A DNA stretch of 64,000 nucleotides from an uncultured Ruminococcus sp. (GCA_910584195.1 CAJTYV010000012.1:28921-92920); one strand, 5' to 3'. Counted from the first letter of the stretch, positions 33,949 through 43,110 are shown. Notes: generated by a model from the letters alone, not told the origin. Numbers and translations are program-made.

Positions 33949-36036
33949 TTATTTCAAAACTATTTCTACGGAAACGCATTTGCTTCCCGTCAATTTTTCA
34001 CTCAAAGCATCCGGCTGGGATACTCCGCAGTAAAGTGTAAACCGTTTTCCCTCATGTACTCTTTCGCCATGTTCGTTAACCGCTTCAAATGCAGAATCAG
34101 AAATTTCAAATGAAATCGTCTTACTTTCGCCTTTTTCAAGGGAAACTCTCCTAAATCCGCATAAGCTGTAATTAAGAACCGCATTTTCGCTGTAGCCCTT
34201 GATATACAACTGAACAACGTCCTCGGTATAAGCATTGCCTTCATTTGTCACTGTAACTTCTGCCGTTCCATTATTATATTTCAGACCGCCGCACTTTACC
34301 TTTGAATAAGTAAGACCAAATCCAAAAGGATAAAGAACATTTTCATTATCCCGAATATAACGATAGGTACGGTTTTTCATGCTGTAATCCTCGAAATCCG
34401 GTAGTTTATCAGCGCTTTCGTAAAACGTCACAGGCAGTTTTCCGGAAGGCGATACTCTTCCGAAAAGTATATCCGCCAAAGCTCTTCCGCCGTTTTGTCC
34501 TGGATACCAAGCATGTATCAAAGCATCGCAATCCGCCTCGACATTCATGGAACTTCCCGCGGCCGTTACGATAATCACGGGCTTACCCTTGCTTATGACC
34601 GCCTTTATAAGCTTACGCTGAGATTCGGGAAGTCTGAGGTCGTTTTTGTCTCCGGAAGAAAACTCATTGCTCGTATCGCCCTCTTCCCCCTCTATACCGG
34701 CGTCAAGTCCAACGCACAGAACAACAACGTCCGAATGTTCGGCAACGATCTCAGCCTCTGTAATACGGTCGTCAGCCATTGCAAGACCCATAACCCTGTC
34801 CTTGTACAAATGGCAGCCTTGTGAATACATCACTCTTCCTTCAAATTCGTCCTGAATACCCTCCAAAAATGTGATATACCTGTCAGCCGTGCCATTATAA
34901 TTTCCCTCAAGAGCCGCTCTGCTGTCGGCATTAGGTCCGATAACGCCGATAGTTTTCAGCTTTGATCTATCAAGAGGAAGAATGCCGTTGTTTTTCAGCA
35001 AGACCATTGAACGTCTTGCACATTCCAGCGAAACTATCTTATTTCTGCCGCAGGCAACTATGCTGCTGTCAAGGTTATCATATTCCGTTTTTTCGTCAAA
35101 CATTCCCAAGCGAACTCTTGTTCTCATGAGCTTAACGCAGGAACTTCTTATATCCTCCTCCGTAATAAGTCCCTCTTTAAGAGCTATCAGCAAATGAATA
35201 TATGTGCTGCCGCAATTCAAGTCACAGCCAGACTTAAGCGCCATTGCCGCCGACTCGGGAGCGGTTTTCGTAACCTTATGATTCATATGAAAATCTTTCA
35301 GCGCCCAGCAGTCTGAAACAAAATGACCGTCAAACCCCCATTCTTCAAGCTTTTTCATTAATCTCTTACTGGCGCAGGCAGGTTCGCCAAGAACTCTGTT
35401 GTATGCCCCCATTACGCTTTCAACCTTTGCCTCTTTTACAAGAGCCTCAAAAGCCGGAAGATAGGTTTCTGTCATATCCTTTTCCGAAACTGTCGCATCA
35501 AATTCATGGCGCGAAGCTTCCGGACCGCTGTGTACAGCAAAATGCTTTGCGCAAGCCGCTGTTTTCAGAACCTTTCCGTTCCCCTGAAGTCCCTTTGTAA
35601 AAGCAATTCCGAGACGCGAGGTAAGATAAGGGTCTTCACCGAAGGTTTCCTGCCCTCTGCCCCAGCGAGGATCTCTGAAAATGTTGACGTTAGGAGACCA
35701 AAGCGTAAGTCCCTTGAAAATATCCCTGTCTCCGTGCGCGGAATATTCATTATACTTTGCCCTCGCCTCATCGGAAATAATTTCCGCCGCTTTTTTCAGA
35801 AGTTCTTCGTCAAACATTGCCGCCAATCCGATAGACTGAGGAAACATGGTCGCCACTCCCGCGCGTGCTACGCCATGAAGTCCCTCGCTCCACCAGTTAT
35901 ATGCCGGAATGCCGAGAGCTTCTATAGACGGCGCATCGTATTTCAGCTGAGATGCCGCCTCCTCGACAGTCAGTTCGCCGACTATCGCTTCCGCCCTTTC
36001 CTGCGGAGTCAATTCTTCGTTTTTGTATTTTTCCAC
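33949..36036 (-). CDS. GH3 glycoside hydrolase, probably beta-xylosidase
   Basis: A cytoplasmic GH3 enzyme of 695 residues. It contains YNWWSEGLHGVAR, WSPNVNIFRDPRWGRGQETFGEDP, KHFAVHSGPE and the nucleophile region HFVSDCWAL (D242), then a C-terminal sandwich with FGFGLTYS and a fibronectin-like domain. The NWWSEGLHG segment is typical of GH3 exo-xylosidases. No signal peptide, so it acts on imported oligosaccharides. GTG 36036 is preferred because AGGAGG lies five bases before it; the ATG at 36087 would add 17 residues with no ribosome site. Beta-glucosidase activity is the alternative. Confidence 0.88.
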   Translation of the reverse strand: MEKYKNEELTPQERAEAIVGELTVEEAASQLKYDAPSIEALGIPAYNWWSEGLHGVARAGVATMFPQSIGLAAMFDEELLKKAAEIISDEARAKYNEYSAHGDRDIFKGLTLWSPNVNIFRDPRWGRGQETFGEDPYLTSRLGIAFTKGLQGNGKVLKTAACAKHFAVHSGPEASRHEFDATVSEKDMTETYLPAFEALVKEAKVESVMGAYNRVLGEPACASKRLMKKLEEWGFDGHFVSDCWALKDFHMNHKVTKTAPESAAMALKSGCDLNCGSTYIHLLIALKEGLITEEDIRSSCVKLMRTRVRLGMFDEKTEYDNLDSSIVACGRNKIVSLECARRSMVLLKNNGILPLDRSKLKTIGVIGPNADSRAALEGNYNGTADRYITFLEGIQDEFEGRVMYSQGCHLYKDRVMGLAMADDRITEAEIVAEHSDVVVLCVGLDAGIEGEEGDTSNEFSSGDKNDLRLPESQRKLIKAVISKGKPVIIVTAAGSSMNVEADCDALIHAWYPGQNGGRALADILFGRVSPSGKLPVTFYESADKLPDFEDYSMKNRTYRYIRDNENVLYPFGFGLTYSKVKCGGLKYNNGTAEVTVTNEGNAYTEDVVQLYIKGYSENAVLNYSLCGFRRVSLEKGESKTISFEISDSAFEAVNEHGERVHEGKRFTLYCGVSQPDALSEKLTGSKCVSVEIVLK

Positions 36037-36126
36037 TATGTCCTCCTGTTGCCGAGCCAGCTTCTCGATTAAGGCAGCGATATACAAAACCGTCAGACGC
36101 GTTTTGTTCGGCGCTGTCTTAAACGC

Positions 36127-36981
36127 TTACTGCTCAGTATTGTGAATCATTTCCCATTTCTCACAAATTTCCGCCGTCTCTCCCGACTTGTAGGCTCTTA
36201 TTTCCCCCAATATTTCACATTCAAGGAATAAACCGTTCGCATAAGTCTCAAAGTTACAGCAGAAATCAGGATACTCTGCTTTTTTATAACTGTCAAAAGC
36301 TACTCTCAAAGTCTGTTTATTTTTTTTGTACTCCACATAGCCGTCTGTCACATTAAAACCGATTTTAAACGGTTTTTCCACCTTTGGATCATGCCGCAGA
36401 ACCGCATATTTATCTTTCAGTTCAAAGCGTTCGTCATGTATGCTCGAATAACTCCACAAAGCCATTGTCCTGTTCGGCAGAAATCCATTGTCTTCTTGAC
36501 AAAGCGGAATATATTCCGTTCCTCCTGCTGCAAGTCCTGTAATAGACCACGGAGCAAAAACCGCCGGCTCCTCCGAACAGTTTTGGATTTTATTTACTAT
36601 GGTCACTCCACGGTCTTCTCCCATGATTATTTCCATGCTTATCCGCTTTTCAAATTTTGTCAAAGGTGAAGTCAGAGTCAGTACGCCATCACAAAATCCA
36701 ACCGTAACCCCTGAATTATCGGGAAAATAAGTTTCGGGCATAATTTCAGGAGCAGTCCATATTCTATGTCCGCCGTAAGCATACCATACTCCGTAGCCTC
36801 GGTTTATTTCATAGAAATTGCGTTCCCTGTCCTCAAAAAGAATATTCTCACCGCCGATAAATCCGAAATATACGATTCTTGGTCCTATATCGGCAGTAGC
36901 AATGAGTTTGATCGTTCCATTTTCAAGACAAACGCAGCTGCCGAAATTGCCGTAATTGATTTTAGAAAAGTTTACTGCCAT
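36127..36981 (-). CDS. Aldose-epimerase-like protein of unknown function
   Basis: A 284-residue strand-rich protein, first gene of the xylan-oligosaccharide operon. It resembles the galactose-mutarotase fold and DUF4380-type proteins: IGPRIVYFGFIGGENIL at the start, YAYGGHRIWTAPE, VTIVNKIQNCS and PWSITGLAAGG. No catalytic activity is established for the group. Its position suggests mutarotation or sensing of the imported sugar. AAGGAG precedes the ATG, and the operon promoter lies just upstream. Confidence 0.68.
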   Translation of the reverse strand: MAVNFSKINYGNFGSCVCLENGTIKLIATADIGPRIVYFGFIGGENILFEDRERNFYEINRGYGVWYAYGGHRIWTAPEIMPETYFPDNSGVTVGFCDGVLTLTSPLTKFEKRISMEIIMGEDRGVTIVNKIQNCSEEPAVFAPWSITGLAAGGTEYIPLCQEDNGFLPNRTMALWSYSSIHDERFELKDKYAVLRHDPKVEKPFKIGFNVTDGYVEYKKNKQTLRVAFDSYKKAEYPDFCCNFETYANGLFLECEILGEIRAYKSGETAEICEKWEMIHNTEQ

Positions 36982-37039
36982 TAGAACTCCTTCTCTTGCA
37001 ATGTTTTCTGAACTTAAGTGTTTTCTATGTTATGAATTA

Positions 37040-37073
37040 ATTATATATCTTTTTGACCAACTGCACTAACCAA
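37040..37073 (-). promoter_or_regulatory. Promoter and putative activator box of the sugar-importer/GH3 operon
   Basis: On the minus strand TTGGTTAGT (37073-37065) is followed 28 bases on, start to start, by TATAAT (37045-37040). No good -35 is present. The same 9-mer at the same distance precedes xylA (38139-38172), which suggests binding by the AraC-type regulator encoded between them. Confidence 0.65.
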
Positions 37074-37129
37074 TAATTGCGGTGCTTTGTTCATGAATTG
37101 CTAAATTTTAACAAAATATTCAAACACTA

Positions 37130-37159
37130 TTTACAAAATATATCATTTTGGTGTATAAT
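37130..37159 (+). promoter_or_regulatory. Promoter of the AraC regulator gene
   Basis: TTTACA (37130-37135) and TATAAT (37154-37159), 18-base spacer; no TTGGTTAGT box seen here. Confidence 0.6.
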
Positions 37160-37216
37160 TTAAATATAAATAACGTATTTTCTATTGAAGGAAAATATTA
37201 TAAGAAGGTGAATTAA

Positions 37217-38083
37217 ATGATAAAAAATTTAACAGGAGTATACGAAACCGTTGAATATGAAAATAAACGCTCTGTTATGCTGTATGACAACGATGAAACA
37301 GAAGCGTATCCCACTCATTGGCATAATGCGGTTGAAATCATTATCCCTCTCACTAATGATTTTTCCGTTATTTCCGGAGACAAAGAATACATACTGAAAG
37401 AAAAGGAAATTCTCATAATTCCGCCGGGAGAGCTTCACTCAATGCCTGCAAGAGAAGGACGGCGCATCATTTTTCAATGCGATAACACTCAGCTCGGCGG
37501 CAACGTTATCCTTGATTCTCTGATGCCCGTATTCAGCTCTCCCGTATACATTCCTCCCGAGCCTGATAAGGAGCTTTATCTGATTGCACGAAAAAATATT
37601 CTCGATATTTATTCCGACTATTATTCAAAATCGCCCGTTGCCGATGCGCGCATATATATGAACCTGCTGGGAATTTTAACCGCTGTCCGCGAAGCGCAGA
37701 TTAAAAGCACTGGAAAGACTCCTGATGAAAACAAACTTAACTCCGATGACAGCATTAAACTTAAATACGTTATGAATTACATCAATCACAACTTTACCGA
37801 GGAACTTTCTCTTGATACTTTAGCCGCAATTGCAGGTTACAGTAAATTTCATTTTTCACGCCTTTTCAAAAAATATAACAATATGTCCTGCATACGCTAC
37901 ATAAGCTGCAAACGTATAAAAATGGCGGAACAGCTTCTCTGCGACCCCGAAATTTCCATAACGGATATAGCCATGCGTTCCGGATTTTCAAGTCTTACCA
38001 CGTTCAACAGGATCTTCAAAGCAAACAAAAACTGCACTCCCTCGGAGTTTCGTAAACTCTTTAAAAACTCGGACAACGGCTGA
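37217..38083 (+). CDS. AraC-family transcriptional regulator with cupin sensor domain
   Basis: A 288-residue regulator. Residues ~1-110 form a cupin-type ligand domain (YPTHWHNAVEIIIPL, IIPPGELHSMPA). The C-terminal ~100 residues hold two helix-turn-helix motifs (LSLDTLAAIAGYSKFHFSRLF and ISITDIAMRSGFSSLTTFNRI). It is transcribed divergently from the importer/GH3 operon and in the same direction as xylA, the standard setting for a local activator of xylose or xylo-oligosaccharide use. The shared box at both flanking promoters supports this. The effector is inferred, not shown. Confidence 0.9.
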   Translation: MIKNLTGVYETVEYENKRSVMLYDNDETEAYPTHWHNAVEIIIPLTNDFSVISGDKEYILKEKEILIIPPGELHSMPAREGRRIIFQCDNTQLGGNVILDSLMPVFSSPVYIPPEPDKELYLIARKNILDIYSDYYSKSPVADARIYMNLLGILTAVREAQIKSTGKTPDENKLNSDDSIKLKYVMNYINHNFTEELSLDTLAAIAGYSKFHFSRLFKKYNNMSCIRYISCKRIKMAEQLLCDPEISITDIAMRSGFSSLTTFNRIFKANKNCTPSEFRKLFKNSDNG

Positions 38084-38138
38084 CAGCATTAACATTTTCT
38101 TAATAGTTCCGCAAATTATGTTTCAAAAAAAGCAAGAT

Positions 38139-38172
38139 TTGGTTAGTCATTTCCGTATAAAAAGGATATAAT
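38139..38172 (+). promoter_or_regulatory. Promoter and putative activator box of xylA
   Basis: TTGGTTAGT (38139-38147) is followed 28 bases on by TATAAT (38167-38172), the same geometry as the divergent operon promoter at 37040-37073. The box takes the place of a consensus -35. Confidence 0.65.
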
Positions 38173-38244
38173 TTAATCACAATGAAAATAAAGGCAATAC
38201 AGCACAATAGTGCATTGCTGCCTAAACTATCGGAGGTTATCTTT

Positions 38245-39567
38245 ATGAAAGAATACTTCAGCAATATTGCAAAGATCCCATATGAGGGAAAAGATTCTCT
38301 CAATCCCCTCTCGTTCAAATACTACAATCCTGATGAGATTATTGCAGGAAAATCTATGAAAGAGCATCTGAAATTTGCGCTCTCATGGTGGCATACAATG
38401 GGCGGTGACGGAACAGACATGTTTGGCTGCGGAACTGCCGACAAAACATGGGGCGAAGCTGACCCTACAGCTCGTGCCAAAGCAAAGGTTGACGCTGCTT
38501 TCGAGATCATGGAAAAGCTTTCTATCGGATATTTCTGTTTCCACGACCGTGATCTTTCTCCCGAGTACGGAACGCTTGCCGAAACAAACGCTAAACTCGA
38601 TGAAATCACTGACTACATCAAGGAAAAACAAGAGCAGACAGGTATCAAATGTCTTTGGGGAACCGCAAAATGCTTTGATCATCCGCGCTATATGCACGGC
38701 GCAGGTACCTCCCCCTCTGCCGATGTTTTCGCATACTCGGCGGCTCAAATAAAAAAAGCTATCGACTCAACTGTGAAGTTAGGCGGTCAGGGTTATGTTT
38801 TTTGGGGTGGACGCGAGGGTTATGAAACGCTTTTGAATACCAACATGGGTCTGGAACTCGACAATATGGCTCGTCTTATGAAAATGGCTGTCAAATACGC
38901 TCGCTCCATCGGCTACACCGGCGATTTCTACATCGAACCTAAGCCGAAAGAACCTACTAAACATCAATACGACTTCGACACAGCAACAGTTTTGGGATTC
39001 CTGAGAAAATACGGTCTTGAAAATGATTTTAAAATGAATATTGAGGCGAACCACGCAACACTGGCACAGCACACGTTCCAGCACGAACTCAGAGTTGCCC
39101 GCGAAAACGGCGCTTTCGGTTCTATTGACGCCAATCAGGGAGATACTCTGCTCGGCTGGGATACAGACCAGTTCCCAACAAATGTTTACGAAGCCGCTAT
39201 GTGCATGTATGAAGTGCTGAAAGCAGGCGGTTTTACAAACGGAGGACTCAATTTTGATTCAAAAGCAAGAAGAGGTTCGTTTACACCCGAAGACATTTTC
39301 CACAGCTATATAGCAGGTATGGACACATTTGCTCTCGGACTGCGTATTGCGGTTAAACTTATTGAGGACGGAAGAATAGATAAATTTGTTGAAGAACGCT
39401 ATTCTTCATGGAATTCAGGAATCGGCAAGGATATTTTAGACGGTAATGTTGGATTTGCCGAGCTTGAAAAGTACGCTCTTGAGAAAGGTGAAGTTACCGA
39501 TTCTCTTACCAGCGGCAGACAAGAATTTCTCGAGGCAATCGTTAACAATGTTATGTTTAATATATAA
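38245..39567 (+). CDS. xylA: Xylose isomerase
   Basis: Metal-dependent cytoplasmic isomerase converting D-xylose to D-xylulose. At 440 residues it belongs to the longer class II type. Hallmarks: FCFHDRDLSPE with the catalytic histidine, GGQGYVFWGGREGYETLLNT, FYIEPKPKEPTKHQYDFD, NIEANHATLAQHTFQHEL, GSIDANQGD and GLNFDSKARRGS. ATG 38245 is chosen, eight bases after GGAGG (38232-38236); the frame could extend to 38182 without a ribosome site. No xylulokinase gene is adjacent. A bidirectional terminator follows. Confidence 0.96.
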   Translation: MKEYFSNIAKIPYEGKDSLNPLSFKYYNPDEIIAGKSMKEHLKFALSWWHTMGGDGTDMFGCGTADKTWGEADPTARAKAKVDAAFEIMEKLSIGYFCFHDRDLSPEYGTLAETNAKLDEITDYIKEKQEQTGIKCLWGTAKCFDHPRYMHGAGTSPSADVFAYSAAQIKKAIDSTVKLGGQGYVFWGGREGYETLLNTNMGLELDNMARLMKMAVKYARSIGYTGDFYIEPKPKEPTKHQYDFDTATVLGFLRKYGLENDFKMNIEANHATLAQHTFQHELRVARENGAFGSIDANQGDTLLGWDTDQFPTNVYEAAMCMYEVLKAGGFTNGGLNFDSKARRGSFTPEDIFHSYIAGMDTFALGLRIAVKLIEDGRIDKFVEERYSSWNSGIGKDILDGNVGFAELEKYALEKGEVTDSLTSGRQEFLEAIVNNVMFNI

Positions 39568-39608
39568 CGTTCTTCACTAAAACTTTGATTTAAAAGAATT
39601 AAAAGTAA

Positions 39609-39640
39609 AAGGCAAGCCTAACCTCAGGCTTGCCTTAATA
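39609..39640. terminator. Bidirectional terminator between xylA and the GH10 gene
   Basis: AAGGCAAGCCT and AGGCTTGCCTT form an 11-bp stem with a 6-base loop, with A-rich and T-rich flanks for both directions. Confidence 0.9.
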
Positions 39641-39642
39641 TT

Positions 39643-41595
39643 TTATGCAGTAATATCAGGGAGTGAAGCAATAACCTTTGCGTCTATTTTCTGAATAGCA
39701 AGCGCATCAGAAGGAAGAACTCCGTCTCCAGGATCGCAGCAATCGGCATTGACCGTTCCCTGCAATGAAAGTCCGTATTTATCAGGATTTCCGAGAGCCT
39801 GAAGAATTGCCGTAGAATCCGCAATAGATACCTTTCCATCACAATTCGCATCACCAAGGAGACTTACTTCTACAGAAGAAGATGTAGACTCGTCTGTAGG
39901 AACAGGGTCTGTAGGCTTATCCGTAGGAACAGGATCCGTAGGTCTTATATCAGGAATATCGTGTCCGTCGATAATTGAGTAGAACGCGGGTTTTGCCTTG
40001 TACTCGGCATCAAAGAGAAGCGGATACTTCTTAGCTCTCCAGCTTCCGTCATCCGTGATACCCCAGATAACAACAGCAGAAATATTATCTTTATGAGCAT
40101 AGATAGAATCCCAGATGCCCTTATAGTAATCAGCCTGCACCTTAAAATCTGCTTCGGTAGGATTTTCCGGAGTTGTAACGTCAAGCTCTGTTATCTGAAT
40201 ATCAAGACCAAGTTCAGAGTATTTGTCAAGAGCCTTATTATACATGTCGACAGAGGGGAAAGCCGAATCGAGACTTTGACGTGCGTCAAGGTGAGACTGC
40301 ATTCCGATACCATCAATAATTCCCTTTGACTTAAAGTCAGCCGCCATTTCACAGATCGCGTTAAGCTTGCCGTCCATATACTCGTTATAATCGTTATAAT
40401 AAAGCTTACAGCCCTCAGGCGCATACTTTCTTGCAAAGGTAAATGCAGACTCGATAAACGAATTATCTCCGAATACCTGTACCCATGCGGAATTCTCTGA
40501 ACCACCGGATCCCTGTTCGCCGGGCTGACGGGGAGTACCCTGATCTGTCCATGCTTCATTTACAACATCGCAGGCATAGAAATCGACAGTCGGATAAAGT
40601 TTTACAAGCTCCTCAAAATAAGCCTTGATATAGTTTTCCATACGCTTGAGCATTTTCTCTTTGGAAACCCATTCGTCGTCGTTGGTGTAACCCTCTTTAA
40701 AAAACCAATCAGGAGTCTGGCTGTGCCATACAAGAGTGTGGATTCTAACCGGAATATTTTTATCACGGCAATAATTAAGAAGCGGCTTTGCAGCGGAGAA
40801 AGAAATCTGCGGAACCGTATCATCGCCCGTTTCCTCAAAATAAGCCTGACAAGCAGCCTGATTAAGAACAGAATCCGGCTTCATTTCATTGCCTGCCGTA
40901 ATACTTCCGCTGAAATGCTTTTCAAGCAGCGAGGTAGTAGGCTTTGAACTTAATCCGCTTGGAGTAAACGCCGTTCCGACCTTAAAATCATTGGCAAAAA
41001 CATCTTTAAGTCCGGGGATATCTTGTTCAATTTCAACGGCAGGAGCTTCTGTTACAGTAAAATCATCTATGAAAAGATCGTCCTGACCTCCCTCAAAGTA
41101 TACGTAAACTCCTGTCATCTCATCAGTAAAGCTTACTTTTACATTTTCAACAGACATCCAATCGCTGCCGCTGAGATTCTGAACAAGATTGGAATACTTT
41201 GTCTCACCGTCTGAATTGGTAAATTGAAAACTGAAAGTAGCTCCCGTATAATATCTTCCCTTAATCTTTGCGCTGATGTAATACTCAGTGTAAGGCTCAA
41301 GCTTGTCATCAAGACGGAAAGCAGGACCGTTCCAGTCTTTTGAACGTCCGCTTGCCAAAAGCGACTTGCTTCCGCTTACGGACGCTTCGTCGGAAACCGA
41401 AATTTCCGTAGTGTCGTTTTCGCCTCTGTTACAGAAAGCTGAAACATCGCCGTCCTCGAAATCAAAGCTGTAAACGACCTTGCCGGCCGAGGCAGACGAA
41501 TCTCCGTCAGCAGCATAAACAGCAGGCGATGCGGACACAGTCATTGCAGCAGCAAGAACAGCCGCCGCATATCGTGTAAATTTTGAATTCTTCAT
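39643..41595 (-). CDS. Secreted GH10 endo-xylanase with N-terminal carbohydrate-binding module and dockerin
   Basis: A 650-residue precursor. After the signal peptide (residues 1-28) comes a ~150-residue CBM22-like module (VYSFDFEDGDVSAFCNRG ... IDDFTVTEA). The GH10 barrel follows (about 185-550), with acid/base E347 in DVVNEAWTD and nucleophile E470 in ITELDVT. After a Pro/Thr/Asp linker (DPVPTDKPTDPVPT) is a C-terminal dockerin (GDANCDGKVSIADSTAILQA; second loop DCCDPGDGVLPSDALAIQK). The enzyme cuts xylan and should attach to a scaffoldin. The start is ATG 41595 after TGGAGGG; the ATG at 41631 is too far upstream. It feeds the adjacent xylo-oligosaccharide locus. Confidence 0.94.
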   Translation of the reverse strand: MKNSKFTRYAAAVLAAAMTVSASPAVYAADGDSSASAGKVVYSFDFEDGDVSAFCNRGENDTTEISVSDEASVSGSKSLLASGRSKDWNGPAFRLDDKLEPYTEYYISAKIKGRYYTGATFSFQFTNSDGETKYSNLVQNLSGSDWMSVENVKVSFTDEMTGVYVYFEGGQDDLFIDDFTVTEAPAVEIEQDIPGLKDVFANDFKVGTAFTPSGLSSKPTTSLLEKHFSGSITAGNEMKPDSVLNQAACQAYFEETGDDTVPQISFSAAKPLLNYCRDKNIPVRIHTLVWHSQTPDWFFKEGYTNDDEWVSKEKMLKRMENYIKAYFEELVKLYPTVDFYACDVVNEAWTDQGTPRQPGEQGSGGSENSAWVQVFGDNSFIESAFTFARKYAPEGCKLYYNDYNEYMDGKLNAICEMAADFKSKGIIDGIGMQSHLDARQSLDSAFPSVDMYNKALDKYSELGLDIQITELDVTTPENPTEADFKVQADYYKGIWDSIYAHKDNISAVVIWGITDDGSWRAKKYPLLFDAEYKAKPAFYSIIDGHDIPDIRPTDPVPTDKPTDPVPTDESTSSSVEVSLLGDANCDGKVSIADSTAILQALGNPDKYGLSLQGTVNADCCDPGDGVLPSDALAIQKIDAKVIASLPDITA

Positions 41596-41673
41596 TATGA
41601 TCATCCCTCCATAAATAAAGCATTTTTGCATGCTTATATCAATACATCTCTCAGTGATAAAATCACCTATTTT

Positions 41674-41702
41674 ATTTTAACACAAAAGGACAAAGTTGTC
41701 AA
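41674..41702 (-). promoter_or_regulatory. Promoter of the GH10 xylanase gene
   Basis: Minus strand TTGACA (41702-41697) and TAAAAT (41679-41674), 17-base spacer. No TTGGTTAGT box was seen, so it may be outside the AraC regulon. Confidence 0.7.
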
Positions 41703-41769
41703 ATATGAATATTAAATTAGCAATTTTTGACTGATATAAAATGCAGAACCGCAATTTTTGATAAAAAAC

Positions 41770-41795
41770 ACTCCCCGAAAAATTCGGGGAGTCAG
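41770..41795 (-). terminator. Terminator-like hairpin near the phosphatase gene end
   Basis: ACTCCCCGA and TCGGGGAGT form a 9-bp stem with a 5-base loop. On the minus strand it is followed by TGTTTTTTAT, so it probably ends transcription from the thrH-like gene. Confidence 0.75.
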
Positions 41796-41799
41796 ACTG

Positions 41800-41919
41800 T
41801 AGAAAAAGTAAAAATGGGATTCCAAAGAGATGGTGTCCCTTTGGCGGAGTCCGGAGGCAACACCTTTGGTTGGGTGTGGGGCGAATCACCGCATATAGCC
41901 ATCGGACGCTTTGCAAGAG
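41800..41919. repeat. Dispersed intergenic repeat, copy 3 of the GGACTC/CCTTTG family
   Basis: About 80 percent match by eye to 18519-18637 over ~120 bp in the same orientation: TAGAAAAAGTAAAAATGGGA at the start, GCATATAGCC and ACGCTTTGCAA at the end. Short reading frames crossing it are not considered genes. It fills most of the gap between the GH10 promoter and the phosphatase gene. Confidence 0.8.
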
Positions 41920-41958
41920 AGAGTTCTCTTATATCATGCTTTATCGACAAACTGACTC

Positions 41959-42570
41959 TTAATCCTTAATAACTTTTTTGACAGCAGAAAGAAGTTCATC
42001 GTAAGTTTCAAAAGCAGGGAACTGCGGATAATCTTTCTTTATCTGTTCTGTGCTGCGGAAAAGAAAGCCTGCCTTGCTCGCCTGTATCATACCAAGATCA
42101 TTGAAGCTGTCACCGCTTGCGATAGTTTCATATCCGATAGACTGAAGAGCCTTTACCGTTGTAAGCTTAGACTTTTCACATCTCATTTTAAATCCCGTGA
42201 TCTCTCCGTTTTCAGCAACCTCGAGAGAATTGCAGAAAATAGTGGGCTGACCGAGTTTTGCCATAAGAGGTGCTGCAAACTGAGTAAAAGTGTCGCTGAT
42301 AATGATAGTCTGACAAACAGAACGAAGTTCGTCCAAAAACGCCTTTGCGCCTGGCATAGGGTCTATTTTTGCAATAGTTTCCTGAATTTCTTTCAGTCCA
42401 AGACCATGCTCTTTAAGAATTGCAAGACGGTAATTCATAAGCTTGTCGTAATCGGGTTCGTCTCGCGTAGTTTTTTTAAGCTCGGGGATTCCGCTTGCCT
42501 CGGCAAAAGCTATCCATATTTCAGGCACAAGCACGCCCTCAAGGTCTAAACAGGTAATATACATTGACAT
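41959..42570 (-). CDS. thrH: ThrH-like phosphoserine phosphatase / homoserine phosphotransferase
   Basis: A 203-residue HAD-superfamily phosphatase. Motif I is CLDLEGVLVPEIW, with Glu after the nucleophile Asp as in ThrH rather than SerB (DxDxT). Motif II is IIISDTFTQF and motif III DSFNDLGMIQASKAG. ThrH dephosphorylates phosphoserine and can transfer phosphate to homoserine. ATG 42570 is preferred, eight bases after GGAGG; the ATG at 42585 encodes that site. It has its own promoter and no serine- or threonine-pathway neighbours. Confidence 0.88.
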   Translation of the reverse strand: MSMYITCLDLEGVLVPEIWIAFAEASGIPELKKTTRDEPDYDKLMNYRLAILKEHGLGLKEIQETIAKIDPMPGAKAFLDELRSVCQTIIISDTFTQFAAPLMAKLGQPTIFCNSLEVAENGEITGFKMRCEKSKLTTVKALQSIGYETIASGDSFNDLGMIQASKAGFLFRSTEQIKKDYPQFPAFETYDELLSAVKKVIKD

Positions 42571-42604
42571 ATGTTTTTCCTCCATTGAGTTTTTTTACTT
42601 TTAC

Positions 42605-42633
42605 ATTATACTACATTTTTATGGATTTGTAAA
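42605..42633 (-). promoter_or_regulatory. Promoter of the thrH-like gene
   Basis: Minus strand TTTACA (42633-42628) and TATAAT (42610-42605), 17-base spacer, about 35 bases before the ATG. Confidence 0.75.
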
Positions 42634-42853
42634 GTTAATTTTCGCTAAAACACATATCCTAATAAAACATTCGTCCGCATAGAAAATGTAATATAAAACC
42701 TATATTCTTACCTTCCCCTATTGCAAACTATTCAGTAATGCTGACATAAAATCGTCTGTATGCGTCATCTTCCTTGACCGCTTAGCAACAGAGGCGTGTT
42801 TAAATAATTTTTGTGTTATTTTTGTGAACATTCTGAAAAGTTTAGAAATGTAC

Positions 42854-42881
42854 TTGACATTTTTCATATATATGATATAAT
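42854..42881 (+). promoter_or_regulatory. Promoter of the surface-protein gene, giving a ~225-base leader
   Basis: TTGACA (42854-42859) and TATAAT (42876-42881), 16-base spacer. The gene begins at 43111, so the transcript carries a long leader containing the degenerate repeat copy C. The rest of the 540-bp gap (42571-43110) shows no gene. Confidence 0.75.
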
Positions 42882-42943
42882 GTAATTATATACAAATGAT
42901 GTATATAAACGCAAGGCGATGTTCCTCGTTTCTTGTGCAGTGA

Positions 42944-43029
42944 ATATCATTTGGATTCGATCAGTCTCACTCCCTGACTGAATCAGGCTTATTGCTATAA
43001 GCTGTTTGCTTGTCGAGAGCAGAGTTTAG
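42944..43029 (+). repeat. Degenerate third copy (C) of the 192-bp repeat
   Basis: GACTGAATCAGGCTTATTGC...AAGCTGTTTGCTTGTCGAGA...GCAGAGTTT parallels plus-strand copy A (GACTGAATCCGGCTTACTAT...AAGCCTTCTGCTTGTTGGAA...GCAGAGCTTT). Only the part with the GATTCAG, GGCTTA and CTGCTT hairpins remains, and the pairing is weakened. It lies in the leader of the surface-protein gene. Confidence 0.6.
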
Positions 43030-43110
43030 AAAGTTATTCTGAAATTTGCTTTCAGAAACGGCACAAATTCAATCGTCAAAAAAATCAACATAATTCAGGA
43101 GGTCACAAAC

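Noticed and set aside
41727..41969. 80-codon plus-strand frame across the dispersed repeat
   Set aside because: It crosses a terminator hairpin and the repeat and has no start signal.
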